NCBI GenBank assembly: GCA_022447485.1
Contig: JAKVCH010000246.1
Span: 1 to 5,359, forward strand
Direction: 5' to 3'
DNA: 5,359 nucleotides
DNA from: Polyangiaceae bacterium
GTDB taxonomy: Bacteria; Myxococcota_A; Polyangia; Polyangiales; Polyangiaceae
The position numbers and the translations under genes were made by a program. The notes below the pieces were generated by a model that ran no database searches, was not told the DNA's origin, and saw only the letters and a program-made list of their open reading frames with translations. The first letter of the stretch is position 1. Each line of letters starts with the position of its first letter. Shown here one piece after another: positions 1-5,071 of this stretch.

Positions 1-1
1 G

Positions 2-490
2 GTCAAGGATATGAAGCCTGAGTGGGATCCCGGCACCCCAGAGCAAGTTGTGCAAATGGTGTTGGCCTTGCGCAGCAGTGCGAGTATTGCCCTACTTTCT
101 TTTCCTGAAGAGAAGCTTGGCGTTGGCGCAAAGTGGGAATCGAAGCTGAGCTTAGCTCAACAGAGCACCTCCTTTGAGCAAAAGAATATCTTCACCATCG
201 AGTCGATCAAGGGCGATGACGTAGTTGTCAATGTCGAGCTGGTGATGTCGGCACCGCCACAAAAAATGACCCCTCCCGGAGCTCCACCCGAGGTTGTGAT
301 CGAGTTGGTCAAGATGCAGGGCAGCGGTAAAGGCCAACTCAAAGTGAACCTGAAAACCCAGGCATCTGAGCTCACTCTGGAGCAAAAAACCGAAGAGCAT
401 ACCAAAGCCACTGGTACTCCAGGAGGCCCCGCCGAGCAGGAGAGCAGCACAGAGGTCAAACTCTCCCTGACGCAAAAAGCCGCCGAGTAA
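2..490 (+). CDS. DUF6263-like protein of unknown function, 3' part only
   Basis: The reading frame is open from the left edge and ends at TAA 488-490, so this is probably the C-terminal part of a longer protein. An in-frame ATG at 11-13 exists, but AAGG lies only two bases before it, and the sequence before and after it reads as continuous protein (VKDMKPEWDPGTPEQ), so I do not take it as the start. About residues 26-40 after that ATG contain the segment FPEEKLGVGAKWE. This is followed by a beta-rich pattern (FTIESIKGDDVVVNVELVM), a PPGAPPEV segment and a GSGKGQLKVNL segment. The order of a (L/F)P-EE-x-GxGAKWE motif, strands, a PG-rich turn and a G-x-G strand is what I recall of DUF6263 proteins, often lipoproteins in deltaproteobacteria; the family has no known function. 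The N-terminus, where a lipoprotein signal would be, is outside the window. The end is charged and ends KAAE. It converges with the regulator gene on the other strand. Family assignment is from memory of the motif, so moderate confidence. Confidence 0.6.
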   Translation, partial: VKDMKPEWDPGTPEQVVQMVLALRSSASIALLSFPEEKLGVGAKWESKLSLAQQSTSFEQKNIFTIESIKGDDVVVNVELVMSAPPQKMTPPGAPPEVVIELVKMQGSGKGQLKVNLKTQASELTLEQKTEEHTKATGTPGGPAEQESSTEVKLSLTQKAAE

Positions 491-503
491 AAAGCCGCCG
501 AGT
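474..503 (+). repeat. Perfect 15-bp tandem duplication across the stop codon
   Basis: AAAAAGCCGCCGAGT occurs at 474-488 and again, without a gap, at 489-503. The gene's stop codon TAA (488-490) is formed exactly at the junction of the two copies. The repeat unit is a multiple of three, and both copies encode KAAE in the gene's frame. If one copy were removed the frame would read through and next meet a stop at 710-712. Confidence 0.9.
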
Positions 504-513
504 CAAACTCGGC
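497..513 (+). terminator. Small stem-loop after the DUF6263-like gene, possible decayed terminator
   Basis: GCCGAGT (497-503) is the exact reverse complement of ACTCGGC (507-513), with a three-base CAA loop. A run of A with GCC precedes it, but the right side continues TCTTGCT instead of the GGCTTTTT that would complete a terminator. It therefore looks like the inner stem of a decayed terminator, with the real one 11 bp further on. The stem is certain as sequence; its function is inferred. Confidence 0.4.
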
Positions 514-524
514 TCTTGCTCATA

Positions 525-556
525 AAAAAAGGATTCCACCTGGGGAATCCTTTTTT
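525..556. terminator. Bidirectional rho-independent terminator between convergent genes
   Basis: The stem GGATTCC (531-537) pairs with GGAATCC (544-550) around the six-base loop ACCTGG. It is flanked by an A-tract (524-530) and a T-tract (551-556), which pair with each other and act as the U-run on either strand. It lies between the plus-strand DUF6263-like gene ending at 490 and the minus-strand regulator ending at 659, and so can serve both. The symmetry of the A and T tracts is the classical form of a bidirectional terminator. Confidence 0.88.
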
Positions 557-658
557 ATTTGTCGTCTCGCAAGCGCCTGCGCCCCGACATTTCGCGGACT
601 GTCGCCCTCGTATTGTGACAGCCCTTGGGCTTTTCAAAACTCGAGGTTGTCGGAGAAG

Positions 659-1369
659 TCAGCGCAAACCAAGCACGAATTGCCCAACATCAAAACGCCG
701 GCTGAGCTCTAGCTTAGTGAAAATGCTGGCGACCTGATTCGCCACAGTTCGCTCAGCAGTGCCGCGAGACAAGGCAATATCGCGATTGCTGGCACCGTCG
801 GTGACCAGCCACGCAACGTGAGTTTCGGCTGCTGATAAGCGGACCTCCAATTCAGCACGGGGTGCAATGGGGGAACGTAAGCTTAAAAGCGTTTCCTCGC
901 CAAAGCGAACTTCAGCCATCATCGCGCGACCACGACGACCTTTCTCGAGCTCGATAATCGTGCGCCAAGTCTGCAGCGCTGCAAAACGAGTCTCTGCTCC
1001 AATTTTGGTGAGCGCATTGCCCAGGTGTCCGCAAACACATTGCCGGGTGATGCCCAAACGAAGGGAAAGGTCACGATCTGGCTCCCCCTTGAGCACCGCT
1101 TCAAGAATCTCTCGCTCTCGGGCGGTAATGGAAACCTGCCCCGGTCGCAGTAGGACCCGCAGCTCAGGGCCGCGACGCGTTGCGTCGACGATAAACCAGT
1201 CGCCCTTGAGAAAGGACTCGCGGCTCAACCGGAGACCCCGCACCACAGGCTGGTGCTCTGTTGCCTCGGCAAGACCACGCGGCGACAGACGGGTCTCTGA
1301 AACGGGACCGGTCTGGCTTGGCTGGGTAACTGGAATGAGGTTCAGGACCTTTGCTTCTTGGGCGCTCAT
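659..1369 (-). CDS. Transcriptional regulator with tandem LuxR/GerE helix-turn-helix domains
   Basis: The predicted protein is 236 residues and probably a cytoplasmic DNA-binding regulator. I chose ATG 1367-1369 because AAGGAG lies four bases upstream (1374-1379). The frame stays open upstream to a TTG at 1450 (263 residues), but that start has only a weak purine-rich tract. The C-terminal domain, about residues 176-235, is a good LuxR-type HTH: LSAAE, then DGASNRDIA, RTVANQVASIFTKL, then SRR. About residues 78-133 form a second, more divergent HTH of the same type: ITAREREILEAVLKG, GITRQCVCGHLGNALTKIG, then R. Each HTH is preceded by a short beta-rich stretch, as if a beta-plus-HTH unit had been duplicated. 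No receiver, PAS, autoinducer-binding or ATPase domain is visible, so the signal is unknown. The only two cysteines, C111 and C113, with H115, lie in the first recognition helix. Two HTHs in one chain could mimic a LuxR dimer. The target genes cannot be told from the context. Confidence 0.85.
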   Translation of the reverse strand: MSAQEAKVLNLIPVTQPSQTGPVSETRLSPRGLAEATEHQPVVRGLRLSRESFLKGDWFIVDATRRGPELRVLLRPGQVSITAREREILEAVLKGEPDRDLSLRLGITRQCVCGHLGNALTKIGAETRFAALQTWRTIIELEKGRRGRAMMAEVRFGEETLLSLRSPIAPRAELEVRLSAAETHVAWLVTDGASNRDIALSRGTAERTVANQVASIFTKLELSRRFDVGQFVLGLR

Positions 1370-1373
1370 AATT

Positions 1374-1379
1374 CTCCTT
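1374..1379 (-). promoter_or_regulatory. Ribosome binding site deciding the regulator start
   Basis: On the minus strand the sequence AAGGAG is followed by AATT and then ATG (1369-1367). This is a strong Shine-Dalgarno match, slightly close to the start. It favours the 236-residue protein over the 263-residue TTG-started version. Confidence 0.7.
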
Positions 1380-1409
1380 GGTCTCGTCTGGAAACTCCAG
1401 ACTTCGACG

Positions 1410-1426
1410 GATGACTTTGCGTCATC
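1410..1426. promoter_or_regulatory. 17-bp dyad GATGAC-N5-GTCATC upstream of the regulator
   Basis: GATGAC (1410-1415) and GTCATC (1421-1426) are perfect inverted repeats around TTTGC. Outer CCAG (1397-1400) and CTGG (1426-1429) can also pair. The centre lies about 50 bp upstream of the chosen ATG (1369). It could be an operator for a dimeric or double-HTH regulator, perhaps the regulator itself, or a leader stem-loop. If the TTG start at 1450 were used it would instead be coding. The symmetry is seen directly; the role is inference. Confidence 0.35.
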
Positions 1427-1589
1427 TGGGTCGCTGGTCGTAACTTGCAAACTTTCTTCGGTCTGCTCGCTATTAGATAACTAGGTTGAACTCTGCAGCC
1501 GCCTGTCGTCAAGCCTCAATCACTACTGAATCGACAATAATTCAACCTTTTCTATTCATTTATAAAATTTCCATCCTGGTTCAGCCCTC

Positions 1590-1629
1590 AGTTGGTAAAT
1601 TTCCTTAGATTATCCGCTTTTTACCAACT
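1590..1629. repeat. 10-bp inverted repeat, arms 30 bp apart, in AT-rich DNA
   Basis: AGTTGGTAAA (1590-1599) is exactly complementary to TTTACCAACT (1620-1629), separated by 20 bp. The arms start 30 bp apart, close to three helical turns, so two bound proteins would face the same side of the DNA. It lies in the AT-rich part of the space upstream of the regulator, about 220-260 bp from its start. It could be paired operator half-sites or a stem-loop. No T-run follows the right arm on the plus strand; CTTCCCCCC does, which argues against a terminator. Confidence 0.6.
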
Positions 1630-1871
1630 TCCCCCCACTCTGATCGCACTGCTATTTTTTCATCTGACTACAAGAGACAAAGCGCTCCTTTCGTTTCTTC
1701 AAGATTGATTGATGACCAAAGCGCGAGGACATGAGCGAAGCCCCATCCCTCCCCAACCTCGACAAAGTCACTAACCAGCTTCGAGACCAGAGCTGTGCTC
1801 GAATCACTCAGTCGTCTCATGAGAAGCCAACGTCTCGGAACGCTCAGAGGGTGCGCTCTTGGAGCTCGGCG

Positions 1872-1946
1872 GTTGATTCTGCGTCCACGAATTGCTGAAC
1901 CGGTAGGGCCAGCATTGAGCCCTGGGCGCACCGCTGGCGAATCAAC
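1872..1946 (+). other. Candidate structured RNA element beside the tRNA terminator
   Basis: GTTGATTC (1872-1879) pairs perfectly with GAATCAAC (1939-1946). Directly inside it, TGCGTCC (1880-1886) pairs with GGGCGCA (1924-1930) with one G-U pair, which leaves an 8-base bulge at 1931-1938. AGGGC (1905-1909) pairs with GCCCT (1919-1923), next to the second stem. The bulge contains GCTGGC, complementary to GCCAGC at 1908-1913, so a pseudoknot or alternative fold is possible. The wobble pair becomes a mismatch on the minus strand, so the plus strand is favoured. The terminator hairpin begins four bases later. No promoter was found and this may be chance; I recognise no known RNA family (not tmRNA, SRP RNA or RNase P). 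Confidence 0.22.
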
Positions 1947-1950
1947 GAAG

Positions 1951-1982
1951 AAACCCCAGAAACAGCATGGTTTCTGGGGTTT
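1951..1982 (-). terminator. Rho-independent terminator of tRNA-Val
   Basis: AAACCCCAGAAAC (1951-1963) and GTTTCTGGGGTTT (1970-1982) form a perfect 13-bp stem with a six-base loop (AGCATG). It begins five bases beyond the CCA end of the tRNA. On the minus strand the stem is followed by TTTCTTCGTT, which is T-rich. On the plus strand only three T precede CC, so its main direction is minus. It probably also ends any read-through from lon. Confidence 0.8.
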
Positions 1983-1987
1983 CCGGG

Positions 1988-2063
1988 TGGTGGGCGCAGA
2001 CGGACTTGAACCGCCGACCACAGCCTTGTAAGGGCCGTGCTCTACCAACTGAGCTATGCGCCC
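1988..2063 (-). tRNA. tRNA-Val, anticodon UAC
   Basis: The minus strand folds as a complete canonical tRNA of 76 nt including an encoded CCA (1990-1988). The acceptor arms are GGGCGCA (2063-2057) and TGCGCCC, with discriminator A. The D-arm is GCTC/GAGC around AGTTGGTA. The anticodon stem is CGGCC/GGCTG (one G-U pair) with loop CTTACAA and anticodon TAC at 2030-2028, which reads valine GUA and, by wobble, GUG and others. The variable loop is TGGTC, and the T-arm is GGCGG, TTCAAGT, CCGTC. It lies 46 bp downstream of lon on the same strand with no terminator between them, so it may be partly co-transcribed with lon; RNase P would then release its 5' end. Confidence 0.96.
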
Positions 2064-2108
2064 CGGGGGACGGAGGGTTACCTAAAGCAAAGAAAACGTG
2101 CAAGTGAA

Positions 2109-2137
2109 ATTATACCTGATGTCGCTCTTCTTGATGA
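2109..2137 (-). promoter_or_regulatory. Putative tRNA-Val promoter overlapping the lon stop codon
   Basis: On the minus strand a perfect TATAAT lies at 2114-2109 and includes the lon stop codon TAA (2112-2110). Seventeen bases upstream is TCATCA (2137-2132), a poor -35 box (three of six). Transcription would start near 2102 and give a leader of about 40 nt before the tRNA 5' end at 2063. The -10 match and its position right before the tRNA support the call; the weak -35 limits it. Confidence 0.42.
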
Positions 2138-4911
2138 GAAAGTGGGTCTGAACCAGGAAATTCGCCGGGTTCGCTCTGGCCCACCTCGTCGACTGCTTCT
2201 TCAGCTGAGGCGTGCGCCTGACCAAGAGGCTTGTCTAGCCCATCTGCCTCTGGAGGACGCTGGTAAAGCTCGACTGAGCCGGGCTCGACCCCAAGCAGCT
2301 GAGCTGGATTCTCGAGGCGAAGCGCCAGGGTCAGAACTTGGTCCATATGCCGAACGAGGTAGATCTTTAGATTGTCTGTCGCGATGCGCGGCACCTCGGC
2401 CAGGTCTTTCTTATTGTCAATTGGCACCAGGACAGCGCTCATGGCGTTGCGCTGGGCGGCGAGAAGCTTCTCTTTGAGCCCGCCAATCGGCATGACTCGC
2501 CCACGGAGCGTAATTTCGCCTGTCATGGCTAAGTCGTGACGCACCGGAATATCGGTAAATGCAGAGGCAATGCAGGTCGCCATGGTCACACCAGCGCTCG
2601 GCCCATCTTTTTTGATGAACTCAGGGAAATGCACGTGCAGGTCTTTCTTTTCATAAAAGTCAGCATCCAGACCTAATTGGCTGGCCCGAGAACGAATATA
2701 ACTCAACGCCGCCTTAGCGCTCTCCGTCATCCCTTTCTCTAAAAGACCTGTCACTTCGAGCTTTCCCGAACCGGCGACAACCGACGCTTCACAGTCCAAG
2801 AGATCTCCTCCGAGATCCGAGACACTTAAGCCATGGGTGAGCCCCACCGACGAGGGGTCGTCAAATTGATTGCTTCGAAACTTTTCGGGACCTAACATTT
2901 TGACAACATCGCCCGCCTGAATACGAATGCTACCAATTTCTTGCCGAGCCCGAGAGCGCAACTCTCGGCGCTGCGCTTCCGAGGGAGTCGACTGCTCTCG
3001 TTGAGGTTCAGCTGCTCCTTCAGCTGTAGCTTGAGACTCTGGGGCCGGATTAAGCGGTACCTCCTGGAGCTGAGGATCAACAGCTACAGTCTCTCGCCTC
3101 TGGGGGCGCAACACCTCGGGCTTGGTTGGTTCAGCAGAGGTTTCTTCGTCTGCCCCAGTCTCTTGGTTGACTTCGATTAAGTCGAGCAAAAGATCTCGAT
3201 GGTTCTTCAGAGCCTCTAAGGCCACCTTACGGACAAGAGCGGAGATCTGCCGGTCGAGATTACGAACCCCCGCTTCTTTCGTATAATGCTGAATCAGCTC
3301 ACGAAGCGCGCCTTCACTCAATGAAACATCTAAATGTTGGAGACCGCATTCCTTGAGGTTGCGGGGGACCAAATATTTATTGGCGATGGCTAGCTTTTCC
3401 GGCTCTGTGTAGCTGGAAAGCTCAATAATCTCCATGCGGTCACGAAGAGGGCCAGGAATGCCGTAGAGGCTATTGGCCGTCGTGATAAACATCACCTCCG
3501 AAAGATCATAATCTAAATCCAGATAATGATCGTTGAAGGTGGTGTTCTGCTCGGGATCAAGGACTTCGAGGAGGGCGCTCGCCGGATCTCCACGAAAGTC
3601 AGTGTTCATCTTATCTATCTCGTCGAGTAAAAAGACCGGGTTTTGGGTGCCCACCTTTTTGATATTCTGAATCAGCTTTCCTGGCAGAGCGCCGATATAG
3701 GTACGTCGGTGCCCGCGAATTTCAGCTTCATCGCGCACCCCTCCCAAAGACAGGCGCACAAACTTTCGACCTGTCGCTCGAGCAAGACTGCGCGCAATGC
3801 TGGTTTTTCCAACCCCAGGTGGGCCAACGAGGCATAGGATCGGGCTCTTTTGGTTTTTGGTTAGGGCCTGGACCGCAAGGTACTCAAGGACTCGCTCCTT
3901 ACACTTTTCAAGCCCGTAATGATCTTCGTCGAGAATAGCTTCGGCTTCGCCTAGCTCGAAATGTTCCTGGGAGCGCTCGCCCCAAGGTAAACTTAAAATC
4001 CAATCGATGTAATTTCGCGCCACGCTCGCCTCAGCACTCGTTGGGTGCATCTGCTTGAGCTTGGCAGCTTCTTTTTTGACTCGCTCGCGAGCCTCTGCAC
4101 TCAATGCCTTCTTGGCTAATGCTTCATCAATCTCGTCTAAATCGGATTTACCGCCATCTTTCTCGCCGCCCCCCAACTCTTTCTGAATCGCCTGCATCTG
4201 CTCGTTCAGATAGAACTCCTTTTGAGATCGCTCCATTTGCTTCTTCACGCGAGAGCGGATCTTCTTCTCAACCTGCAAGATCTCCACTTCGCCTTGCAAG
4301 AGATGGTAAAGCTTCTCCAAGCGCTGCTTCACGTCGAGCATCGCGAGAAGACCATGGCGTTCCGTCAACTTAATCGTGGGTAAGTTGGCAGCGATAGTAT
4401 CTGAAAGACGCGACGGGTCATCAATACTTTGGACACTCATCACTACCTCAGGCTGGACCTTACGATTCAACTTGACGTAGATCTCAAAAGAATTTTGCAC
4501 GCTGCGAACCAAGGCCTCAACCTCGAGATCACTGGGTAGCTCTTCTTCAAGAGGTTCTGCCTCGGCCAAGAAAAAGTCGTCTTGGCTCAGGAAACGAGTG
4601 ATCGTGGCCCGTCGGCGCCCCTCGACGAGCACTTTGACCGTGCCATCGGCAAGTCGCAGCATTTGCACAATCGTCCCAATCGTACCGACATCGAAAATTT
4701 CATCCGCCGAAGGCTCATCGGTGCTCGCATTCTTTTGGGCGACCAGAAGAATCTCTTTATCTTTCTCCATTGCCGCGTCGAGGGCGGCAATACTCTTCTC
4801 TCGGCCGACAAAGAGCTGGGACACCATATGCGGAAAAACGACGATATCCCGCAGGGGCAGAGTGGGTAATTGAATACGTGAGCGCGCTGCGCCGTCATTT
4901 TTAAAGAACAT
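2110..4911 (-). CDS. lon: Lon ATP-dependent serine protease, enlarged (933 aa)
   Basis: Lon is a cytoplasmic hexameric AAA+ protease that degrades misfolded and regulatory proteins. The N-terminal substrate-binding domain is about residues 13-205 (LPTLPLRDIVVFPHM near its start), followed by a coiled-coil linker to about 250. The AAA+ module has Walker A GPPGVGKTS at 363-371, Walker B VFLLDEIDK at 426-434, sensor 1 TTAN ending at N480, arginines in PLRDR at 490 and 492, and the sensor 2 motif GVRNLDR with R550. The protease domain carries the catalytic dyad S772 (KDGPSAG) and K815 (GGLKEK), with the same 43-residue spacing as in E. coli Lon (S679, K722). Lon is usually near 800 residues. The excess is a low-complexity insert at about 574-659, between the AAA+ small subdomain and the protease, and a tail at about 866-933. 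I chose ATG 4911 because AAGG lies five bases upstream and the LAN motifs follow. A GTG at 4959 would add 16 residues unlike Lon. Confidence 0.97.
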   Translation of the reverse strand: MFFKNDGAARSRIQLPTLPLRDIVVFPHMVSQLFVGREKSIAALDAAMEKDKEILLVAQKNASTDEPSADEIFDVGTIGTIVQMLRLADGTVKVLVEGRRRATITRFLSQDDFFLAEAEPLEEELPSDLEVEALVRSVQNSFEIYVKLNRKVQPEVVMSVQSIDDPSRLSDTIAANLPTIKLTERHGLLAMLDVKQRLEKLYHLLQGEVEILQVEKKIRSRVKKQMERSQKEFYLNEQMQAIQKELGGGEKDGGKSDLDEIDEALAKKALSAEARERVKKEAAKLKQMHPTSAEASVARNYIDWILSLPWGERSQEHFELGEAEAILDEDHYGLEKCKERVLEYLAVQALTKNQKSPILCLVGPPGVGKTSIARSLARATGRKFVRLSLGGVRDEAEIRGHRRTYIGALPGKLIQNIKKVGTQNPVFLLDEIDKMNTDFRGDPASALLEVLDPEQNTTFNDHYLDLDYDLSEVMFITTANSLYGIPGPLRDRMEIIELSSYTEPEKLAIANKYLVPRNLKECGLQHLDVSLSEGALRELIQHYTKEAGVRNLDRQISALVRKVALEALKNHRDLLLDLIEVNQETGADEETSAEPTKPEVLRPQRRETVAVDPQLQEVPLNPAPESQATAEGAAEPQREQSTPSEAQRRELRSRARQEIGSIRIQAGDVVKMLGPEKFRSNQFDDPSSVGLTHGLSVSDLGGDLLDCEASVVAGSGKLEVTGLLEKGMTESAKAALSYIRSRASQLGLDADFYEKKDLHVHFPEFIKKDGPSAGVTMATCIASAFTDIPVRHDLAMTGEITLRGRVMPIGGLKEKLLAAQRNAMSAVLVPIDNKKDLAEVPRIATDNLKIYLVRHMDQVLTLALRLENPAQLLGVEPGSVELYQRPPEADGLDKPLGQAHASAEEAVDEVGQSEPGEFPGSDPLSHQEERHQV

Positions 4912-4916
4912 GAAAA

Positions 4917-4920
4917 CCTT
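4917..4920 (-). promoter_or_regulatory. Ribosome binding site deciding the lon start
   Basis: On the minus strand AAGG is followed by the five-base spacer TTTTC and ATG (4911-4909). The GTG 16 codons upstream has only a weak TAAGAA before it. The 16 extra residues, rich in Cys, Arg and Gln, do not resemble a Lon N-terminus. Confidence 0.55.
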
Positions 4921-4983
4921 GCATCGACAAAATGCCGAATCCTGCCGCAATTGCGCCACGAATTCTTAGTCGGCGCAAGCGAG

Positions 4984-5015
4984 AAAAGCCGCCCTCAAGA
5001 AGAGGAGCGGCTTTT
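4984..5015 (-). terminator. Rho-independent terminator between clpX and lon
   Basis: AAAAGCCGC (4984-4992) pairs with GCGGCTTTT (5007-5015). The inner CCTC (4993-4996) pairs with GAGG (5002-5005) across a one-base bulge, leaving a five-base AAGAA loop. On the minus strand the stem ends in TTTTCTCGCTT. It lies 56 bp past the clpX stop and about 70 bp before the lon start, so most clpX transcripts should end here and lon should need its own promoter in the remaining space. I could not identify a convincing -35/-10 pair there. Confidence 0.8.
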
Positions 5016-5019
5016 CGGC

Positions 5020-5036
5020 GCAGAGTCGTACTCTGC
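5020..5036 (-). terminator. Accessory stem-loop after clpX
   Basis: GCAGAGT (5020-5026) and ACTCTGC (5030-5036) form a perfect 7-bp stem with a three-base loop. On the minus strand it precedes the main terminator by four bases and is not followed by a T-run. It may protect or pair with the adjacent terminator. Its form resembles the stem at 497-513: both have seven pairs, a three-base loop and the pattern GCnGAGT/ACTCnGC. Confidence 0.4.
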
Positions 5037-5071
5037 TTTTCTGCTCTGCGATCGAATATTATTCTTTTCGC

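Larger units (their letters stand above)
1370..1950. other. Long intergenic region upstream of the regulator, no convincing gene
   Basis: About 580 bp separate the regulator start from the tRNA-Val terminator. The part near the regulator holds the 17-bp dyad. From about 1535 to 1660 the DNA is distinctly AT-rich and contains the 10-bp inverted repeat. From about 1680 it returns to the base composition of the neighbours. An ATG-started frame of 55 codons (1731-1898, plus strand) has a protein-like first 20 residues, but lacks a well-spaced ribosome binding site and similarity I recognise. Shorter symmetries include a perfect TCTCATGAGA palindrome (1815-1824) and GGTTGAA/TTCAACC arms at 1484-1490 and 1541-1547. 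I found no convincing -35/-10 pair for the regulator, which presumably is transcribed from here. Confidence 0.6.

Noticed and set aside
620..634. AGCCCTTGGGCT followed by TTTT as a second terminator
   Set aside because: The stem can only be four pairs with a four-base loop and stands past the strong terminator at 525-556; too weak to call.
1470..1512. Minus-strand promoter TTGACG (1512-1507) with TAGTTA (1483-1478) for the regulator
   Set aside because: The spacer is 23 bp, too long for a sigma-70 promoter, and no better -10 lies at 16-18 bp.
1731..1898. Plus-strand ATG frame of 55 codons beginning MSEAPSLPNLDKVTNQL
   Set aside because: The start looks protein-like, but GAGG is only two bases before ATG, the second half is Ser/Arg-rich without pattern, and the frame ends inside the structured element. 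Too weak to call a gene; ribosome profiling or a conserved homologue would change this.
1923..1998. Copy of the tRNA 3' acceptor TGGGCGCA at 1923-1930, as if an att site of an integrated element
   Set aside because: Only eight bases match the tRNA end (1991-1998), and no integrase or other mobile gene lies between or near them.
1668..2048. Open frame of 126 codons on the minus strand
   Set aside because: Its first residues (EHGPYKAVVGGSSPSAP) are a translation of the tRNA-Val gene, a common artefact. The remainder runs through the terminator and has no recognisable protein pattern.
2037..2477. Long plus-strand open frame opposite the lon 3' end
   Set aside because: It overlaps tRNA-Val and the well-supported lon coding sequence; its composition is that of an antisense shadow.
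4912..5071. Heat-shock CIRCE operator or sigma-32-type promoter upstream of lon
   Set aside because: No TTAGCACTC-N9-GAGTGCTAA or CTTGAAA/CCCCAT pair is present on either strand here.
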